Positions 18,366 through 26,555 are shown, counted from the stretch's first letter. The stretch: 64,000 nt of DNA from UBA3210 sp002363635 (GCA_946641515.1 CAMPBT010000005.1:16272-80271); one strand, 5' to 3'. The notes: generated by a model from the letters alone, not told the origin. Numbers and translations: made by a program.

Positions 18366-19076
18366 TTAGCTATATTTGTCGTATTTTTTATAGATTTCTT
18401 TTCTACGAGCGTTATATTCATTTAAAGTGATTTTTCCTGAATCGTATTCTTGATTTAATGCATCAATTTCACTTTTTCTTTTTTCATAGATTTCAAAATA
18501 TGATAATTGTGATAAATCGTCATCTACTACTTCTTCATCAGCTTTGTTATTAACTGCATAGAAGTTTCCTTCTTGTTTAATCTTATGACTATAGAAAGGG
18601 TTATTCTTTTGTCTATTGTTAACGAAGATTATATCGATAAGAGGGAGAAGAACTGCTAAACCGATAGGAATGAATAAGACAAGAATTGAAATTAAATTAA
18701 ATGATAATCCTCCAATGACGTCTCCATATTTTTCTGAATTAGATAAGAGTACTGCAGTAAGTGGGGAAATAATGCTTGTTAATGAATAAGTAAGATGTGC
18801 CCATAAATATCTTTTATAAGTAATGTCATCTCTTAATGAAGCAGAGAGTGCAAGAAGTGACATGACGATAGAAATAGCACTGATATTTGTTAAGACTCCG
18901 TAAATAATATATAAGCCTCTTGCTCTTTGAAATTCTTCTCCAACTGGATAGCTAAGTGATCTCATAATACTTATTGATTTTCCTAATGTTACAATAAAGA
19001 AAATCATCATTCCAACATTGATAAGACTACCAAGCAAAGTGAACCATTTAAATTTTTTAAAATTTACTATTTCCAT
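18366..19076 (-). CDS. Membrane protein with C-terminal SHOCT-like domain, function unknown
   Basis: This protein of about 236 residues has four probable membrane segments (approximate residues 13-35, 55-80, 90-115, 128-155) and then a hydrophilic tail. The last 30 residues, SEIDALNQEYDSGKITLNEY and following, match the SHOCT pattern (short C-terminal domain, L..Ly..G.IteeEf...K). SHOCT domains are oligomerisation tails on otherwise unrelated proteins. No enzymatic motif is visible. The frame extends to a TTG at 19085, but the ATG at 19076 is preferred because GGGG lies 9 bases before it. It is convergent with the MgtC-like gene and divergent from cdaA, with a minus-strand TATAAT at 19102-19107. 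Confidence 0.75.
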   Translation of the reverse strand: MEIVNFKKFKWFTLLGSLINVGMMIFFIVTLGKSISIMRSLSYPVGEEFQRARGLYIIYGVLTNISAISIVMSLLALSASLRDDITYKRYLWAHLTYSLTSIISPLTAVLLSNSEKYGDVIGGLSFNLISILVLFIPIGLAVLLPLIDIIFVNNRQKNNPFYSHKIKQEGNFYAVNNKADEEVVDDDLSQLSYFEIYEKRKSEIDALNQEYDSGKITLNEYNARRKEIYKKYDKYS

Positions 19077-19220
19077 AAATCTCAACCCCGCGTTTTAGTC
19101 TATTATAATAAATATCATCTAGAAATTAAATAAAAATGCAAATAAAGTAATATGTATCTTTTCATTCTTCTTTTAATTTTTTATTAACTATGTTAATATC
19201 TTATGAGTAAGAGGATATAA

Positions 19221-19970
19221 ATGAGCATTATTGATTTTGCTAACGTTAATGTTTTAATTGACTTTATCGTAACTGTAATAGTTTTAATCACTGTTACTAG
19301 CGGTCTTTTAGTGTTGATGAAAAGAACATTTGTTGTCGTTTCTTTATCACTTACTGCTGTACTAGTTATCTTATGCAAGATTTTATGCTTAGATAACGCA
19401 GCAATTGGACTTGAGATTACATACTTTGGTATGGCGATTATCTATTCAATGGTTAATTTACAAGAATTTAGATATATTGTATTAAATAACGTTCATATTA
19501 GACGTAGAGGAAATAAAGATAATCAAATGAGTAAAGAAGCTTTCTATAAGCTTATTGCAGATACTGTTGGTTCTTTATCTAGAACAAAAACAGGCGCAAT
19601 TATTACATTTGAAAAATCAAACCCACTTGATGAAATTATTAAAAATGGAACTGCGATTAACGCTCCAGTATCACAAGAATTATTAATGACAATTTTCTAT
19701 CCAGGTACTAGACTTCATGATGGAGCAGTTGTTATTAAAGGGAATTTGATTGTTGCAGCATCTGTTTACTATACTCCTACCACTAGAGCATTGTATGGTA
19801 AATATGGTTCTAGACATAGAGCAGCATTTGGTATTTCAGAAATTACTGATTCAGTAACAGTTGTTGTTTCTGAAGAAACAGGTAGAATTTCGATTGCATA
19901 TAAAGCAAATATGGAATCAGTATCATACGATCGTTTCTTAGATGAATTTACTGAAGCAATGGAAGACTAA
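19221..19970 (+). CDS. cdaA: Diadenylate cyclase CdaA-type (c-di-AMP synthase)
   Basis: This 249-residue protein condenses two ATP into cyclic di-AMP, the second messenger for potassium and osmotic balance. The N-terminus has three membrane segments (about residues 10-75), followed by the DAC domain. Catalytic motifs are present: LHDGAVVIKG with Asp167 and GSRHRAAFG with Arg-His-Arg at 198-200. The start has AAGAGG 9 bases upstream. In Bacillus and relatives cdaA is followed by the regulator cdaR (ybbR) and glmM. Here neither is present, and a terminator follows directly, so the gene stands alone. The nrnA gene at 51758 may serve in turnover of the pApA breakdown product. Confidence 0.94.
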   Translation: MSIIDFANVNVLIDFIVTVIVLITVTSGLLVLMKRTFVVVSLSLTAVLVILCKILCLDNAAIGLEITYFGMAIIYSMVNLQEFRYIVLNNVHIRRRGNKDNQMSKEAFYKLIADTVGSLSRTKTGAIITFEKSNPLDEIIKNGTAINAPVSQELLMTIFYPGTRLHDGAVVIKGNLIVAASVYYTPTTRALYGKYGSRHRAAFGISEITDSVTVVVSEETGRISIAYKANMESVSYDRFLDEFTEAMED

Positions 19971-19997
19971 TTAGTCTAAGCTTAATAAATAAAAAAC

Positions 19998-20020
19998 GGG
20001 ATGAACATCATCCCTTTTCT
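19998..20020 (+). terminator. Rho-independent terminator after cdaA
   Basis: Stem GGGATGA/TCATCCC with loop ACA is followed by TTTTCTT. Confidence 0.85.
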
Positions 20021-20033
20021 TATAAGTTAAAGC

Positions 20034-20059
20034 AAAAAAAAGAGATACCGAAGTATCTC
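20034..20059 (-). terminator. Terminator for tRNA-Val(GAC)
   Basis: On the minus strand GAGATAC-TTCG-GTATCTC is followed by seven T residues. The loop is a UUCG tetraloop. Confidence 0.9.
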
Positions 20060-20073
20060 ATCGTTATCTTAAA

Positions 20074-20149
20074 TGGTGGGTACAGAGAGGATCGAACTCC
20101 CGACCTTCTGTACGTCAAACAGATGCTCTCCCAGCTGAGCTATATACCC
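20074..20149 (-). tRNA. tRNA-Val (anticodon GAC)
   Basis: The minus strand folds as a full cloverleaf of 76 bases. Acceptor GGGTATA pairs with TGTACCC, the D arm has GCTC/GAGC, and anticodon stem TCTGT/ACAGA encloses a loop with GAC. The T arm is GGGAG/CTCTC around TTCGATC, and CCA is encoded. It has its own promoter (20174-20202) and terminator (20034-20059). Confidence 0.95.
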
Positions 20150-20173
20150 AGGTCGTTTAGCGATAACGATATA

Positions 20174-20202
20174 AATATAGTAGAAAAAAAGCCTTGTGTC
20201 AA
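20174..20202 (-). promoter_or_regulatory. Promoter of tRNA-Val(GAC)
   Basis: On the minus strand a perfect TTGACA (20197-20202) and TATATT (20174-20179) are separated by 17 bases and lie 25 bases before the tRNA. Confidence 0.85.
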
Positions 20203-20250
20203 TAAAATAAATTAAATATTTTTAAGAAAATTAAAAAGGAGGAAAAATCT

Positions 20251-21942
20251 ATGGCTCTACCAGAAGTATATCTAGAATTAGAAAAGATATTTTTTGAGCA
20301 TGGATATAAACTTTTTATGGTTGGAGGAGCTTCTAGAGATTATTTAATGGGACTAGAAGTTTATGATTTTGATTTAGCAACTGATGCTACTCCTGAAGAA
20401 ATGAAAGAATTTATTAATTTTGAAAACCCATTTGTTTCTTTAGGCTCCATTTCTTTTAAATATAAAGGTAAGAAAATTGATATTACTACTATGAGAGTAG
20501 AAGGGGAATATAAAGATTATCGTCATCCTGAATCAATTAAATTTGTTAAGTCTTTAAGAATGGATGCAAAAAGAAGAGATTTTGCGTTAAACGCTATTTA
20601 TATTGATAAGAATGGAAAGAAATATGATTTTTATCATGGACTTGATGATTTAGATAATCATTTAATCTCAATGGTAGGCAAAGCAGATGAAAGATTAAAA
20701 GAAGATCCTTTAAGAATCTTAAGAGCCTTAAGGTTTTCTTTAATTTATGATTATTCTTTAACTCCATCATTAAGAGAAGCAGTTGATAAGAATATGAAGT
20801 TATTAAAAAAGATTTCTTATCAAAAAGCGATGACTGAAATTAAAAAGATGAGAGATTTTGATGAAGATAAGGCTAATTGGCTTTTAAAAATTCATAAAGT
20901 TGATCATTATATTCCTTTAGATAACAATTATAAAAATCGTTTAGATGTCATTGATATGCACTGCGATACTATTACAAAAAAAGAATTTAAGAAAGATGGA
21001 TATTTTAATGATTTACATCTTAATTTCTTTAAAATGGCAAAAGGTGAATATCTTGCTCAGTGCTTTGCCATTTTCTTGCCTTTAAAAGTGGAAAAGCATC
21101 CTTTTGAAAAAGCTAAATCATATTATGAAATCTTTAAAAAGCAAATAGCAGAGAATAATAGTATTATTAGCCAAGTTACTTCTTATCAAGAATTAATTAA
21201 TAATAAGAGTAAACAAATGATGAGCGCTATTCTTACTTTAGAAGAAGGCGGAATTATTGAAGGCTCCTTAGAAAAACTTGAAGAAGTTTATTCTTGGGGA
21301 GTAAGAATGATGACACTTACTTGGAATTATGAAAATGAGATTGGCTATCCAAATATTAATTATGGAGATGGTCTAGAAAAAGTAGATAGAAAAAATAAGA
21401 ATGAGTGGTTAAAACCTCACTTAGTTAACACTGAAGAAAAGGGACTTAAACCATTCGGTATTCAAGTAGTGAAAAAAATGAATGAACTTGGTATGATTAT
21501 AGATGTCTCACATGGTTCAGACGCATTATTCTATGATGTAATTAAATATTCATCTAAACCAATTGTTGCTTCTCATTCTAATAGTAGAAGTGTCTATAAT
21601 CATAAGCGTAATCTAACAGATGATATGATTAGAGCACTTGCTAAAAATGGCGGAGTAATTGGAATTAATTATTGCCCTGAGTTTGTTTCTAAAAAGAGAA
21701 AAACTTCTCAAATTCCTGATTTAGTTAAACATATTAATCATATTAGAGAAGTTGGAGGAATTGATGTTATTGCTCTTGGTAGTGATTTTGATGGTATTGA
21801 TACTCCAGTAGGTATGAGTGATTGTACTAAGACTTTAGAATTAAAAGAGGCATTAATAGAAGCAGGATATTCTCCAAAAGACATTAAGAAAATCTTTCAC
21901 GATAACTTCTTAAGAGTTTTTAAAGCAAACTGCTCAAAGTAG
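20251..21942 (+). CDS. Fusion of a CCA-adding-enzyme catalytic head and an M19 membrane dipeptidase
   Basis: One frame of 563 residues joins two enzymes. Residues 1-225 are the head and neck of a class II tRNA nucleotidyltransferase: GGASRDYLMG at 25, the metal-binding DFDLAT at 39, RRDFALNAIYID at 108 and EDPLRILRALRF at 151. The body and tail domains that hold tRNA in normal CCA enzymes (about 400 residues) are missing. Residues 231-563 are a complete renal-dipeptidase-like M19 domain: zinc ligands in DMHCDT (His237, Asp239), LTLEEGG, IDVSHGSD and VASHSNSR, plus LGSDFDGIDT. No ribosome binding site precedes any ATG at the junction, and there is no stop codon. The start has AAAGGAGG 10 bases upstream. 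dnaD follows 8 bases later. tRNA genes in this window encode CCA, so the head may repair 3' ends or act on another substrate. Confidence 0.88.
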   Translation: MALPEVYLELEKIFFEHGYKLFMVGGASRDYLMGLEVYDFDLATDATPEEMKEFINFENPFVSLGSISFKYKGKKIDITTMRVEGEYKDYRHPESIKFVKSLRMDAKRRDFALNAIYIDKNGKKYDFYHGLDDLDNHLISMVGKADERLKEDPLRILRALRFSLIYDYSLTPSLREAVDKNMKLLKKISYQKAMTEIKKMRDFDEDKANWLLKIHKVDHYIPLDNNYKNRLDVIDMHCDTITKKEFKKDGYFNDLHLNFFKMAKGEYLAQCFAIFLPLKVEKHPFEKAKSYYEIFKKQIAENNSIISQVTSYQELINNKSKQMMSAILTLEEGGIIEGSLEKLEEVYSWGVRMMTLTWNYENEIGYPNINYGDGLEKVDRKNKNEWLKPHLVNTEEKGLKPFGIQVVKKMNELGMIIDVSHGSDALFYDVIKYSSKPIVASHSNSRSVYNHKRNLTDDMIRALAKNGGVIGINYCPEFVSKKRKTSQIPDLVKHINHIREVGGIDVIALGSDFDGIDTPVGMSDCTKTLELKEALIEAGYSPKDIKKIFHDNFLRVFKANCSK

Positions 21943-21950
21943 GTGAAATT

Positions 21951-22601
21951 ATGGACAAAATTTTAAAACAAATTAATTATCGTTATATTTTAGTAGATTC
22001 ATATAAGAACTTAGGCCTAAATGAAAATGATTTAGCGGTTCTTTTAGTTACTGATAATATCTTAAAGGAAGAACCAATGCTTGTTACTAATGAAATTCTT
22101 GCTTTAAAAATGACTTTATCAGTTGATGATATTGATGTCATCTTATCTTCTTTAATCAAGAGAGGTTTTATTACTTATGACCATCTTGATAAAAGTATCG
22201 TTACATCAATGAAACCAACATATGACAAGATTGAAAAGATGTTCTTAGATAATCTTTTACAAAGAACATTAGATCAAAAAGATACTGCAAAAGTTGAAGA
22301 AGAAAGAAATATCTTCTTAACATTACAAAAAGAATTAGGTAGATCCTTATCTCCTGCAGAAATTGAAAAAGTTCGTGATTGGGTTAATGATAACATCGAT
22401 AAAGAAGTCATTATTACTTGTTTACACGAATGTCAGGCACGCTTAAAAAGAGTAACTATTAATGCTTTAGATAAACAAATTCAAAAATATTTATCATCTA
22501 GAGATATTGAAAAAGAAGGTTATTCTGCAGTTAATGAAAAATGCAAAAAAGACATTGCTAGAGCAATTGATATTGCAAATGTAAAGTGGACTAATGATTA
22601 G
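21951..22601 (+). CDS. dnaD: DnaD-like replication initiation protein
   Basis: This 216-residue protein matches the DnaD primosome group of low-GC Gram-positive bacteria, which remodels DnaA at the origin. The N-terminal winged-helix part (about residues 20-100) is followed by the DnaB/DnaD C-terminal helical domain, with LGRSLSPAEIEKVRDWVND near residue 130. The C-terminal YxxxI motif is not obvious. The identification also rests on the gene after it: dnaD-nth is a conserved pair in Bacillus. The start has AGGTGAAATT just upstream, and the end overlaps nth by 8 bases. Confidence 0.85.
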   Translation: MDKILKQINYRYILVDSYKNLGLNENDLAVLLVTDNILKEEPMLVTNEILALKMTLSVDDIDVILSSLIKRGFITYDHLDKSIVTSMKPTYDKIEKMFLDNLLQRTLDQKDTAKVEEERNIFLTLQKELGRSLSPAEIEKVRDWVNDNIDKEVIITCLHECQARLKRVTINALDKQIQKYLSSRDIEKEGYSAVNEKCKKDIARAIDIANVKWTND

Positions 22602-23229
22602 TAAAAAATGTGAAGAAATCTTAGAGTATTTTAATGAGATTTTACCTAATGCTAAATGTGAATTAAATTATTCTAAAGATTACGAATTAGTTATTGCAGT
22701 AATGCTAAGCGCTCAAACGACTGATAAACGTGTAAATGAAGTTGATAAAGAGTTATTTAGTAAATATGATTCTTTAGAAAAACTAAATTCTGCAAGTGAA
22801 GAAGATATTGAAAAGATTATTAGACCAGTTGGTTTATCGAAAAACAAAACTCGTCACGTTAAAGGAATAGTTAAATCATTGATTGAGAATTTTGATTCTA
22901 AAGTTCCTGAAGATAAAGAATTATTAATGTCTTTACCAGGAGTAGGTAATAAAACTGCGAACGTCATTAGAATTGAATTATTTAAGATTCCTGAAATACC
23001 TGTTGATACACATATTGAAAGAATATCTAAACGTTTAGGTTTAGCGTTATCGACAGATTCAGTCTTGGAAGTAGAAAAGAAATTAAGAAAGAAATTTCCT
23101 GAATCTACATATATTAAATTCCATCATCAAATGATTCATTTTGGTAGATATAAGTGCAAAGCACTTCATCCAGAATGTGAAGGATGCAAATTAATTAAAT
23201 ATTGTAAGTATTATAAAAAGGTGTCTTAA
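22594..23229 (+). CDS. nth: Endonuclease III
   Basis: This 211-residue DNA glycosylase/AP lyase removes oxidised pyrimidines. The helix-hairpin-helix LMSLPGVGNKTANVIRIELF is near residue 108, where the Lys of GNKTAN is the catalytic lysine. The catalytic Asp is in IPVDTHIERISKRLGL near 138. The [4Fe-4S] cluster ligands are in CKALHPECEGCKLIKYC at the C-terminus, with the expected C-x6-C-x2-C-x5-C spacing. The start overlaps dnaD by 8 bases. The operon ends at a two-way terminator at 23216-23245. Confidence 0.97.
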   Translation: MISKKCEEILEYFNEILPNAKCELNYSKDYELVIAVMLSAQTTDKRVNEVDKELFSKYDSLEKLNSASEEDIEKIIRPVGLSKNKTRHVKGIVKSLIENFDSKVPEDKELLMSLPGVGNKTANVIRIELFKIPEIPVDTHIERISKRLGLALSTDSVLEVEKKLRKKFPESTYIKFHHQMIHFGRYKCKALHPECEGCKLIKYCKYYKKVS

Positions 23230-23245
23230 CGGCACCTTTTGTTTT
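23216..23245. terminator. Two-way terminator between nth and recU
   Basis: AAAAGGTG at 23216-23223 pairs with CACCTTTT at 23233-23240. Runs of A and T flank it so that it serves both convergent genes. Confidence 0.8.
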
Positions 23246-23846
23246 AGAAATAAATTTTATCGACGATATCTAGATATTTTAAACGAGGAATATAACCTTG
23301 CTCTACTAAGTGGCCTAGTCTTCTTACTTCATCAATACTAATTGATTTTTTGCCTTCTTTATCTTCATATCTATTAATAATAATAGAACTATCAACTAGA
23401 TAAACTTCATCAAGTGAAGAGAAATATATTAAGAAGAACGCAATAGCGCCTTGTCTTAAAACACCTTTTAAATGTTCAATTTGTTGAGAAGGAATGTTGT
23501 GGAAAGAAAGTGATGTTTTCGATTTAGTTTCTTTACATTCAAAATCGATATATTTACCACGATATACTCCGTTATAGTCAGTAGTAGATTGTTTTTCAAA
23601 ATAGGCTTCTGTGATTTTCATTTTTGAATAATCAACTTTAACTATTTTAATTGGAGTAGGTCTTTTGATAATTCTCGCACGATCTTCATCTCTATAAAAA
23701 TCATTAGAAACGTTAACAGCATGTTCAAAATCCATACCACGATTAGCGGCATTTGCAATTTTCTTCTTTTCTTTTTTAGAAGCATCTAATTCTTGTTTTA
23801 GAGAAGAAATAACTTTATTTGGTTTTCCATTAGGATAATTAATCAT
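23244..23846 (-). CDS. recU: Holliday junction resolvase RecU
   Basis: A 200-residue member of the RecU family, which resolves Holliday junctions in Bacillota. The PD-(D/E)xK nuclease core is visible as STTDYNGVYRGKYIDFECKE near residues 86-105, where Asp, Glu and Lys form the active site, followed by TSLSFHNIPSQQIEHLKGV. The stalk region and N-terminal NRGMDFEHAVNVSNDFY fit the family. The upstream exonuclease gene ends 1 base before the start, so the two are an operon. In Bacillus recU lies near a YprB-type exonuclease, gpsB and rnpB, the same neighbourhood as here. Confidence 0.95.
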   Translation of the reverse strand: MINYPNGKPNKVISSLKQELDASKKEKKKIANAANRGMDFEHAVNVSNDFYRDEDRARIIKRPTPIKIVKVDYSKMKITEAYFEKQSTTDYNGVYRGKYIDFECKETKSKTSLSFHNIPSQQIEHLKGVLRQGAIAFFLIYFSSLDEVYLVDSSIIINRYEDKEGKKSISIDEVRRLGHLVEQGYIPRLKYLDIVDKIYF

Positions 23847-23847
23847 A

Positions 23848-24573
23848 TTATTTTAAGAATTCCTTAATTTCGTTATCTAAATCTTCTGGAGAGATAGTTT
23901 GACCATCTAAAAGTTTTGATAAGATTGCTTTAACTGGTTTAGGCATAGAGCCAGAAATCTGTAAGACGTGTTTATATTCACTTAAGACAATTTCTTTATT
24001 AGTATTTAATGCATTAAATAAGTTCATTAAATCATAAGCATCATTAAGAGGATCGTGACTTTGACCGTGTGGGGCAACATTAAATAAGCTTAAATAGTTA
24101 GTTAATGAATAATTGTTACCATTCTTATCTTTGATAAATGAAGAGATGATTGGTAAGAAATCAATTGTGTTTTTACAAATAGAATAACCAACTTCTTTAT
24201 TTTTGGGCTTTAAGATTTCAATTGAAGAAAGAATCATCTTATCGTCATTAGAACCAAATGTAATAAATGCATATTTACCAAAATCATTACCAATGAATTT
24301 AGAAAATTCTTTGAACATCTTTTCAACGGTAACACCTTCGTTTTTTAGAAGTGGGTTATCAATTGAAGTTAAGTTAGTAACAATTTTACCAATAGCACCT
24401 GCTGGTTTAACGTAACGTTTATAAAAAGATGGTTCACTTGTGAAGTGACCTTCTTCATCACATTCGACTTTAACCGCGCCTATTGCAATGATTTCATGAG
24501 AAAATTGAGTTCCTTCAAAGTCGAGAAAACATAAATTTCTTTTTTTCTTAAGTGCTTTAGTTAGTTGATTCAT
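23848..24573 (-). CDS. DEDDh 3'-5' exonuclease family protein
   Basis: This 241-residue protein has a DnaQ-like exonuclease fold. The first acidic motif is CFLDFEGTQF near residue 15 (Asp-x-Glu), the second region is around FGSNDDKMIL near 107, and the third is GQSHDPLNDAYDLMNLF near 173, with the His and Asp of the DEDDh class. It resembles ERI-1/KapD-type nucleases, which act on RNA or DNA ends. The exact substrate is not determined. It is followed by recU with a 1-base gap, suggesting a role in DNA repair or RNA trimming. Confidence 0.8.
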   Translation of the reverse strand: MNQLTKALKKKRNLCFLDFEGTQFSHEIIAIGAVKVECDEEGHFTSEPSFYKRYVKPAGAIGKIVTNLTSIDNPLLKNEGVTVEKMFKEFSKFIGNDFGKYAFITFGSNDDKMILSSIEILKPKNKEVGYSICKNTIDFLPIISSFIKDKNGNNYSLTNYLSLFNVAPHGQSHDPLNDAYDLMNLFNALNTNKEIVLSEYKHVLQISGSMPKPVKAILSKLLDGQTISPEDLDNEIKEFLK

Positions 24574-24694
24574 ATTTTTTACCTATACCTAGTATATTAG
24601 AAAATAGTTTAAAGGACTAGTAATTTGAATTAAAAGTGTAGTTTTATCATATTAATTATAATATAATTAAAAATGTACCTTATAAGGAGAGCTT

Positions 24695-25057
24695 ATGGAT
24701 TTAGATTTAAAATTAAATTCAAGAAAAGTAATCGATAAAGAATTTAAAGGCGTCAAAAATGGTTATGAACCACTTGAAGTTGATAAATTTTTAGATATAA
24801 TCGTACAGGACTATGTCAAAATGGAAAAAGCTTCTATTGACTATAAAAAGACTTTAGAAGAATACCAGAGAACTCTAAAAGTTTACAAAGACCGTCTTGA
24901 TAAGTTAGAACTTAACAATGCTGTCTTAAGTAAAAAGATGGAGAATATCGCTGATAATGACAATGTCTCTTTTAATAACATTGATTTAGTAAAACGTATT
25001 GCTTTACTAGAACAAGCGTTATCAAATGCTGGAATTGATCCAACAAAAATTAAGTAA
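24695..25057 (+). CDS. gpsB: Cell division protein of the DivIVA/GpsB family
   Basis: A 120-residue coiled-coil protein whose N-terminus has the DivIVA-type sequence KEFKGVKNGYEPLEVDKFLD (residues 17-36), the membrane-binding and dimer part. A coiled coil runs from about 37 to 85, and a short C-terminal helix ends the protein. GpsB links cell-wall synthesis to division in Bacilli. It was assigned as GpsB rather than DivIVA by its short length and its place directly before rnpB, as in Bacillus ypsB. The start has AAGGAGAG 5 bases upstream, and two overlapping TATAAT boxes lie at 24657-24667. Its stop is only 4 bases before the RNase P RNA. Confidence 0.88.
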   Translation: MDLDLKLNSRKVIDKEFKGVKNGYEPLEVDKFLDIIVQDYVKMEKASIDYKKTLEEYQRTLKVYKDRLDKLELNNAVLSKKMENIADNDNVSFNNIDLVKRIALLEQALSNAGIDPTKIK

Positions 25058-25061
25058 AAAC

Positions 25062-25407
25062 CTTTGACCTGGATAATTGCTGGCACCCTTGAGGTGTTAG
25101 AGGAAAGTCCATGCTCGCACAGACTGTGATGTCTGTAGTGTTTGTGCTAAGAGAAAAAATAATCTTAGGCAGGTAGGAGTACCTGACGGCGGAAAGAAAC
25201 CTAAATCTTCGGATATGGTCTATTTCCATAAAGCGCCACAGTGACGTAGTTTGCTTGAAAAAGTAAAGTGGAACGAGGTAAGCCCCTCAAGCGAGAAATC
25301 TAAATTTGGTAAGAGAGGTCGTAACGGAGAAACGAATCTAGTTATGGCACACGGCAACGTGTAGATAAATAGTTATCCTAGACATAACATGGCTTACAGG
25401 GTCAAAG
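25062..25407 (+). ncRNA. rnpB: RNase P RNA, B type
   Basis: This is the catalytic RNA that trims tRNA 5' leaders. The P1 helix closes the molecule: CTTTGACC at 25062-25069 pairs with GGTCAAAG at 25400-25407. The universally conserved regions are present: GAGGAAAGTCCATGC near 25101, CCACAGTGACG near 25237, GTGGAACGAGGTAA near 25268, CCCCTCAAGCGAGAAA near 25284 and ACATGGCTTACAG near 25388. The arrangement is the Bacillus-like B type. It begins 4 bases after gpsB and pgsA starts 30 bases after its end. No clear terminator or separate promoter is visible, so it is probably cut from a longer transcript or read from a promoter inside gpsB. Confidence 0.97.
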
Positions 25408-25436
25408 ACTCAATATTTTTAGAAAGGAAATAGAAT

Positions 25437-26051
25437 ATGAATTTACCAAACAAAATTACAACATTTAGAATGGTATGCGTAGTTATTATCGTTTTCTTAC
25501 TTTGCTTCCCATGGGCAGCATGTGGAGTAAATATGCCAATGATGTTTAACGGTTTAACATTAGAATATTTAATTTCGTTTGTTTTATTTATCGTTGCATC
25601 TTTCTCAGATTTCTTAGATGGCTATATTGCAAGAAAATACAATTTAGTTACAACATATGGTAAATTCATGGATCCTATTGCAGATAAATTACTCGTTGAT
25701 TCATTGTTCATTATTTTATGTAGAGATTATCCAACATTAGTTATCGTTGCAGTTATTATGATTGCACGTGACTTAGTTGTTGATGCAGTTAAATTAATTG
25801 CTGCAGGTAAAAATAAAATTGTCGCTGCAAATATGTGGGGAAAAGCAAAAACTGTCGCTCAAATGGTAGCATTATCATTTGTCTTATTTGGTGATTGGCC
25901 ATTCTCATATTTTGATAGTCCAATTGCTCTACATGGCTTCAGCGTATCAATTATCTTATGCTATTTAGCAGGTGTTTTATCACTCATGTCTATGATTGTC
26001 TATATCTATCAAAATAGAGATGTTTTCAAAGACGATAAAGAAGAAAAATAA
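25437..26051 (+). CDS. pgsA: CDP-diacylglycerol-glycerol-3-phosphate 3-phosphatidyltransferase
   Basis: A 204-residue membrane enzyme that makes phosphatidylglycerol phosphate from CDP-diacylglycerol. The CDP-alcohol phosphatidyltransferase signature D-G-x2-A-R-x8-G-x3-D-x3-D is complete: DGYIAR near residue 63, then GKFMDPIADK near 78. About five membrane segments are expected. The start has AAAGGAAA 8 bases upstream. The order pgsA-cinA-recA-rny matches Bacillus. It uses the product of CdsA. Confidence 0.95.
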   Translation: MNLPNKITTFRMVCVVIIVFLLCFPWAACGVNMPMMFNGLTLEYLISFVLFIVASFSDFLDGYIARKYNLVTTYGKFMDPIADKLLVDSLFIILCRDYPTLVIVAVIMIARDLVVDAVKLIAAGKNKIVAANMWGKAKTVAQMVALSFVLFGDWPFSYFDSPIALHGFSVSIILCYLAGVLSLMSMIVYIYQNRDVFKDDKEEK

Positions 26052-26052
26052 T

Positions 26053-26526
26053 ATGACTAGACAAGAAGTAATTGATAAATTAAAAACTTCATTTAAAACT
26101 CTAGGAACAGTTGAGTCATTAACTGGTGGGCTAGTTAGTAGTACTTTTACTTCATATTCGGGAGTAAGTAAATTCTTTAAAGGAAGTATCGTTTCTTATT
26201 CATCTTTAGTTAAAAGAGATGTATTAGGTATATCTCAAGAAACTATTGATAAATATGGAGTGGTTTCTAAAGAAGTTGCTCATGATATGGCAGAAAAAGG
26301 AAGCAAAATCTTAGATGTAGATTTATGTTTATCTTTTACAGGTAACGCAGGTCCAGACGTAATGGAAAATAAAAAAGTGGGAGAAGTATATGTAGGCTTT
26401 GCTCACGATAATAAAACTGATGTTTATCCTTTGATGCTTAAAGGGGAAAGAAACGAAATTCGCGAAAGCTTAGTATCATTTAGCTTTGAATTATTAGAAA
26501 AATATTTTGGGGATATCTCAAAATAA
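26053..26526 (+). CDS. cinA: CinA C-terminal domain protein (nicotinamide-nucleotide amidase type)
   Basis: This 157-residue protein is only the C-terminal CinA domain, which deamidates nicotinamide mononucleotide. Typical motifs are SLTGGLVSSTFTSYSGVSKF near residue 22, GSIVSYSS near 43, VSKEVAHDMAEKG near 72 and SFTGNAGPD near 95. The N-terminal molybdopterin-binding-like domain of Bacillus CinA (about 410 residues) is absent. The frame runs upstream into pgsA, but the ATG at 26053, 1 base after the pgsA stop, gives the expected domain start. It lies just before recA, the position of competence-inducible cinA. Confidence 0.9.
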   Translation: MTRQEVIDKLKTSFKTLGTVESLTGGLVSSTFTSYSGVSKFFKGSIVSYSSLVKRDVLGISQETIDKYGVVSKEVAHDMAEKGSKILDVDLCLSFTGNAGPDVMENKKVGEVYVGFAHDNKTDVYPLMLKGERNEIRESLVSFSFELLEKYFGDISK

Positions 26527-26555
26527 TGCGTATAGATTAAGTAAAGGAGAAAATT

